64,000 nucleotides of DNA, taken from NCBI RefSeq assembly GCF_005869225.1, contig NZ_SWFP01000009.1, positions 1 through 64,000 on the forward strand, read 5' to 3'. The notes below the pieces were generated by a model, which was not told where the DNA came from, did no database searches, and worked only from the letters and a program-made list of their open reading frames with translations. Made by a program: the position numbers and the translations under genes. Source of the stretch: Dyadobacter bucti. GTDB lineage: Bacteria; Bacteroidota; Bacteroidia; Cytophagales; Spirosomataceae. Below are positions 60,801 to 64,000 of the stretch, one piece after another; the first letter of the stretch is position 1; each line of letters opens with the position of its first letter.

Positions 60801-61185
60801 CTTGAAAAAAGTGTACACCGCTGAGTCTGCAATTTTGAGAAATGAATCTAAAGGCAGCAGCTTTACTTTTGTGCCTTTACCCCAGGCAGCCCAGCTTTCT
60901 CCGATTTACAGCATCGTCACCACAGACTACGACCGCGACGGCAAAATGGATATCATTGTTTCTGGTAATTATTACGATGTTTTGCCTGAGATGGTGAGGT
61001 ACGATGGGCTGAAAGGACTTGTTTTACATAATACAGCAAAAGGTTTCGAGGCAAAATCGCCTTCCGAAACGGGGCTGTGGCTTGAAGATCAGGTCAGGAC
61101 GATGAAGTTACTGAAACAGGGACAGCTTATTTTAGGACGCAATAACAGTACGGCGAAGGTTTTCAAACCGGGTACTGATAAATAG
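57847..61185 (+). CDS. FG-GAP/VCBS-repeat lipoprotein with ASPIC/UnbV domain (CRTAC1-like)
   Basis: ATG 57847 (MFKHVIAQLV) is chosen; it gives a lipoprotein signal ending LIFGGCSDKE, whereas the open extension to 57745 lacks one. The 1112-residue protein is built of calcium-binding FG-GAP/VCBS blocks (DINNDDLPDVYL, DFDRDGDLDMFL, DLDNDGDLDLIV and others). An ASPIC/UnbV segment lies near 540-600 (GIGTKVYVHQAG, GFESSVDLRLTFGLG). Such proteins occur after SusC/SusD pairs in Cytophagales and are surface-located; function is unknown. Confidence 0.88.
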   Translation: MFKHVIAQLVFMSCILIFGGCSDKEKEGDYLFQQMSETETGISFENTITNSEEFNIFNYRNFYNGGGVAIGDINNDDLPDVYLTANQGDNKLFLNKGNFKFEDITEKAGVAGTKSWSTGATFADVNGDGLLDLYLCNAGRSDERANELFINKGDGTFKESAKAYGLDDQGYSTHAAFFDFDRDGDLDMFLLNNSFTPVGRLAYSNIRNQRDKEGGHKMFRNDGGHFTDISEEAGIYGSLIGFGLGITIGDVNNDNWLDMYISNDFYEHDYLYINNQDGTFTESGKSAMQHMSLSSMGADIADINNDGKLDIYVTDMLPGQDRRLKLTSTYEGHDLFALKVSRDFHYQYMQNTLQLNQSGGPGGKTWFSEIARFTGTHATDWSWGALIFDMDSDGEKDIFVANGINKDLTNQDFVQFLADPSNIAEVSRTRKFDYRMFLDKMPSEPLSNYAFKNGGNLSFSNQAAAWGLATPSFSNGAAYGDLDNDGDLDLIVNNVNSQLFVYKNRSNERKDFHYVKFKLNGESANKNGIGTKVYVHQAGRTQMLQQMPNRGFESSVDLRLTFGLGNDPKIDSVTLVWENDKQQVMRQVRADSVYTVSQKDASGTWKPEMESGKKQFNDVTASSGIDFTHKEADYVDYNQNPLIKQMYSRLGPALAVGDVNNDGLDDVYIGGATGQGGRLYYQNKGGSFVEKTPEIFAKETELEASDAVFFDLDNDNDLDLLVVSGSNEFKDDDNILLPKLYLNDGKGNFTKSNGFPALKINASCVAVADYDKDGDLDVFVGSRLKSGQYGVDPPSYLLTNDGTGSFKNYTKRYIPEIGKLGMVTDAVWADLDGDAYPELVVAGDWMPIMVFKNKKNKLELQAADVVKNAKGEIVNTAGWWNSLAVADIDNDGDLDVIAGNLGLNSRLKASQQKPVEMYVKDFDHNGIIKQIITCPDETGKSYPMVMKPDLLRAMPSLKKKFVKYQQYADKTIEEVINKEDLADAILKKVYTAESAILRNESKGSSFTFVPLPQAAQLSPIYSIVTTDYDRDGKMDIIVSGNYYDVLPEMVRYDGLKGLVLHNTAKGFEAKSPSETGLWLEDQVRTMKLLKQGQLILGRNNSTAKVFKPGTDK

Positions 61186-61192
61186 TGATTGA

Positions 61193-64000
61193 ATGAAGAA
61201 ATATAATTGGTTAGTTATTCTTGTTTTTACAATTGGTTTTCAGGCTTGTAAAAAAGCGGGTGGGGACGAAAAGGCGCTGTTTGAAGAGAAAGATTCCACT
61301 GCAACAGGCGTCGGATTTGTGAACAAAGTGGTGGATAGTGAGCAGGTGAATCTTATGGATTACCTGTATTTCTACAATGGCGGCGGGGTTTCTACCGGTG
61401 ATATCAACAATGACGGACTGCCTGATGTGTATTTCGTTTCCAATCAGGGCAAAAACAAGCTGTATCTTAATAAAGGGAATTTTAAATTCGAAGATATTAC
61501 TTAATCGGCAGGGGTAGCAGGTTTTTCCGATTGGCAAACCGGCGTGACTATGGCTGACATCAACGGTGACGGTTTTCTGGATATCTATGTTTCGGCAGTC
61601 GGGAATTTTCGTGGACTGGAAGGAGCCAATGAGCTTTATATCAACAACGGGGATTTGACTTTTACCGAAAAGGCGGCAGATTACGGTCTGGATTTTACCG
61701 GATTTGCAACCCAGGCTGCATTTTTTGACTATGATAAAGACGGAGATCTGGACTGCTATCTGCTAAACCACGCCGTGCATACGTCCCGCAGTTACGACCG
61801 CGTTACCACCCGCCACCTGCGTAACAATGAGGCAGGCGATTACTTGTACGAAAGCCAGGTGAGCGACCAGAAAGCGGGTTCTTCAAAGCCCGTCAAATTC
61901 AAGGACGTAAGTGAAAAAGCCGGAATTTATGGCGCAGCGATGGGCTATGGGCTGGGTATAGCGGTGGCCGACCTCAACAACGATGGCTGGGACGATATTT
62001 ACGTTTCCAATGATTTCCACGAAGATGATTACTGCTATATCAATAATCAGGACGGAACATTTACCAATAAAAGCCGCGAGATGCTCCGGTACACCAGCCG
62101 GTATTCGATGGGGAATGACATTGCTGATGTAAATAATGATGGTTACCCGGATATTATCACGCTCGATATGTACCCCGAGGATGAGTATGTGGAAAAATCT
62201 TCGATTGGAGAGGACGCGCTGGATATTTACCTCTATAAACTTTCGTTTGGCTACATGCCGCAATTGAGCCGTAACTGTTTGCAGGTCAACCAATCGGGTA
62301 AGAATTTCAGCGAGGTGGCTGCGATGGCGGGTATTGCTGCGACGGACTGGAGCTGGTCGCCGCTGCTGGCCGATTACGACAACGACGGGATCAAGGACCT
62401 GTTTGTCAGCAACGGCATCGCGCACCGCCCCAATAACCTCGATTATGCCAAATATGCGGCAGATGATTCACTGAGATACGCGACCGAAACTTCGATGGAG
62501 CTGGACAAAAAGGCATTGACCATGATGCCGGAAGGGAAGGTCCACAATTATCTGTTCAAGGGAACAAAAGAGTTGCGGTTTCAGGATAAGTCCATTGCCT
62601 GGGGTTTTAAGACGCCCAATATCTCCAATGGGGCTGCCTATGCCGATTTTGACGGCGACGGTGACCTCGATCTTGTCACAAATAACCTGAACGAACCTTC
62701 GGTTTTTTACCAGAATCGGTCTTTGCAGTCGGAATCGGGATATCTGAGGGTGAAACTTGAAGGATTTCCGGGAAATACCTTCGCGCTCGGGGCGAAAGTG
62801 GTGATCAAAAATGCCGATGGCTTGCAGATGCAGCAGCTTGCTGCAGCAAGAGGTTTTGAGTCGTCGAGTGAACCGATTGCCCATTTCGGATTGGGAAAAG
62901 CGCCGGCTGCCGACAGCCTGACGGTGGTATGGCCGAATGGAAAATCACAGGTGCTGACCAATGTCAAAGCGAATCAATTGTTGAAGATCAAATATTTGGA
63001 AAAAGTTCAGGAAGAAGGCGGTAGTATTTTAAAATCTCTCGTGAAACAGCCTGATCCATTGTTTTTTACAAATGTTACCAATGATTTTAAACTCAATTAC
63101 AAACACCAGGAAAACCAGTATTTCGATTTTTACCGCGAGAGTCTGATGCCGTTTCTGGTGTCGACAGAAGGGCCGAAAACTGCTATGGCGGATGTAAATG
63201 GCGACGGTTTGGAGGATATGTATGTGGGTGGCGCCAAGTGGCAGATCGGCGCACTATTTCTGCAAAATGACAAGGGCGGTTTTACGCAAAGCCTTCAGCC
63301 TGCATTCCGGGCTGACTCTACTTTTGAAGACGTAGATGCCTTGTTTTTCGATGCCAATAAAGATGGATTTCCGGATTTGTACGTGGTTTCGGGCGGTAAT
63401 GAATTTTATGGGGAAATGCCCCAGCAGTTCGACAGGCTTTATTTTAATGACGGAAAAGGCAATTTTAAAAGCGATACTACCGCGTTGCCGTCAATGTTTA
63501 CGAATAAATCCTGCGTGCGCGCTTTTGATATTGACCGTGATGGTGATCTGGACTTATTTGTCGGGGGAAGGGTAATAGGGTTTCAGTATGGAATGGCACC
63601 CTCTTCTTACATCCTTATTAATGATGGAAAAGGCCATTTTACCGATAAAACCAACGAAATCGCCCCCGGCCTTCGCAACATCGGGATGGTAACGGATGCA
63701 GTTTGGGCGGATATCAATGGTGACAAGCAAAATGATCTGGTGATAGTCGGCGACTGGATGCCTGTTACTGTTTTCCTGAATCAGCAGGGAAAGCTGAAAA
63801 AAGAAGACGGGTTTAGTGCGCCCAGCGGATTTTGGCAATGTGTAAAAGCGGCCGATTTTGATCAGGACGGAGATATGGATCTGGTTGTCGGAAATCTTGG
63901 TACCAATAATAAATTTAGAAAAAATGCGGAGTCCGGGCTGAAAATGTGGGTGAAGGATTTTGACAACAATCAGGGACTCGAACAGGTGCTGGCATATAAT
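61193..64000 (+). pseudogene. Second FG-GAP/ASPIC protein gene with an in-frame TAA; continues past the window end
   Basis: The gene begins seven bases after the preceding one. Residues 1-103 read normally (lipoprotein signal ending FQACKKA, then GVSTGDINNDGLPDVYFVS), but codon 104 (61502-61504) is TAA, exactly where the paralogue has GAA in DITEKAGVAG. After it the same frame is open to 64000 and keeps the family pattern (DINGDGFLDIYV, DYDKDGDLDCYL, ASPIC region FESSSEPIAHFGLG). One base change, GAA to TAA, would explain it; a sequencing error or a very recent mutation is likely. The 3' end is outside the window. Confidence 0.85.

Noticed and set aside
61502..61504. Programmed stop-codon readthrough
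   Set aside because: Nothing around the TAA resembles a known recoding signal and the paralogue has GAA at the same place; mutation or error is simpler.

Overview
The window looks like a chromosome segment from a Bacteroidota bacterium of the order Cytophagales. A Dyadobacter- or Spirosoma-like host is my guess from gene content; no rRNA or other marker is present to confirm it. Pointers are a SusC/SusD pair followed by large FG-GAP/ASPIC proteins, CarboxypepD_reg-like TonB receptors, HYC_CC_PP, DUF5690 and DUF4172-Fic families, promoters with a TAnnTTTG -7 box, and few Shine-Dalgarno sites. No complete tRNA, rRNA or CRISPR array was found.

Layout. 1-75: edge of an IS3-type transposase. 213-2818: sulfur unit, an MBL/double-rhodanese enzyme plus a split YeeE/YedE transporter. 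2821-11269: mostly minus-strand copper/heavy-metal region with an HMA periplasmic protein, a metal-binding lipoprotein, an AraC regulator with an N-terminal HMA-like metal site, a TonB receptor, an HYC_CC_PP protein, a cytosolic HMA chaperone and a CopA ATPase. It also holds a 97-bp tandem repeat array and a lone antitoxin-like gene. 11370-19222: housekeeping genes (CsaA, secreted lactonase, TlpA-like protein, YdcF, PfkA, YfhO, DUF2905). 19329-23191: two-gene McrB/McrC-like defence module. 23273-29655: SGNH hydrolase, Fic enzyme with a strong palindromic operator, DUF983 protein, two divergent unknown genes around a cluster of TGTCCA half-sites, two glycosyltransferases and a small HTH regulator.

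30105-37812 is the most interesting block, a probable aminoalkylphosphonate utilisation cluster. It has an XRE-cupin regulator, a phosphonatase-like HAD hydrolase, a TIGR03364-type FAD oxidoreductase, the wreck of a SusC receptor gene, a lipoprotein phosphoesterase with PA14 domain, a PLP-dependent class III enzyme (candidate hydroxy-AEP lyase/transaminase) and a DUF5690 MFS transporter. Together they could release an aminophosphonate outside the cell, import it, deaminate it and cleave the C-P bond. The substrate is inferred.

37885-52665: mixed genes including endonuclease V, a GH18 chitinase, a Ku plus LigD-polymerase end-joining pair, a Bcr/CflA MFS pump, an L,D-transpeptidase, an IGHMBP2-like helicase beside a tRNA 3'-end fragment, and a large FAD/Fe-S oxidase. 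53087-64000: a SusC/SusD nutrient-uptake locus followed by two FG-GAP/ASPIC proteins. The second of these is interrupted by one in-frame stop and runs off the window.
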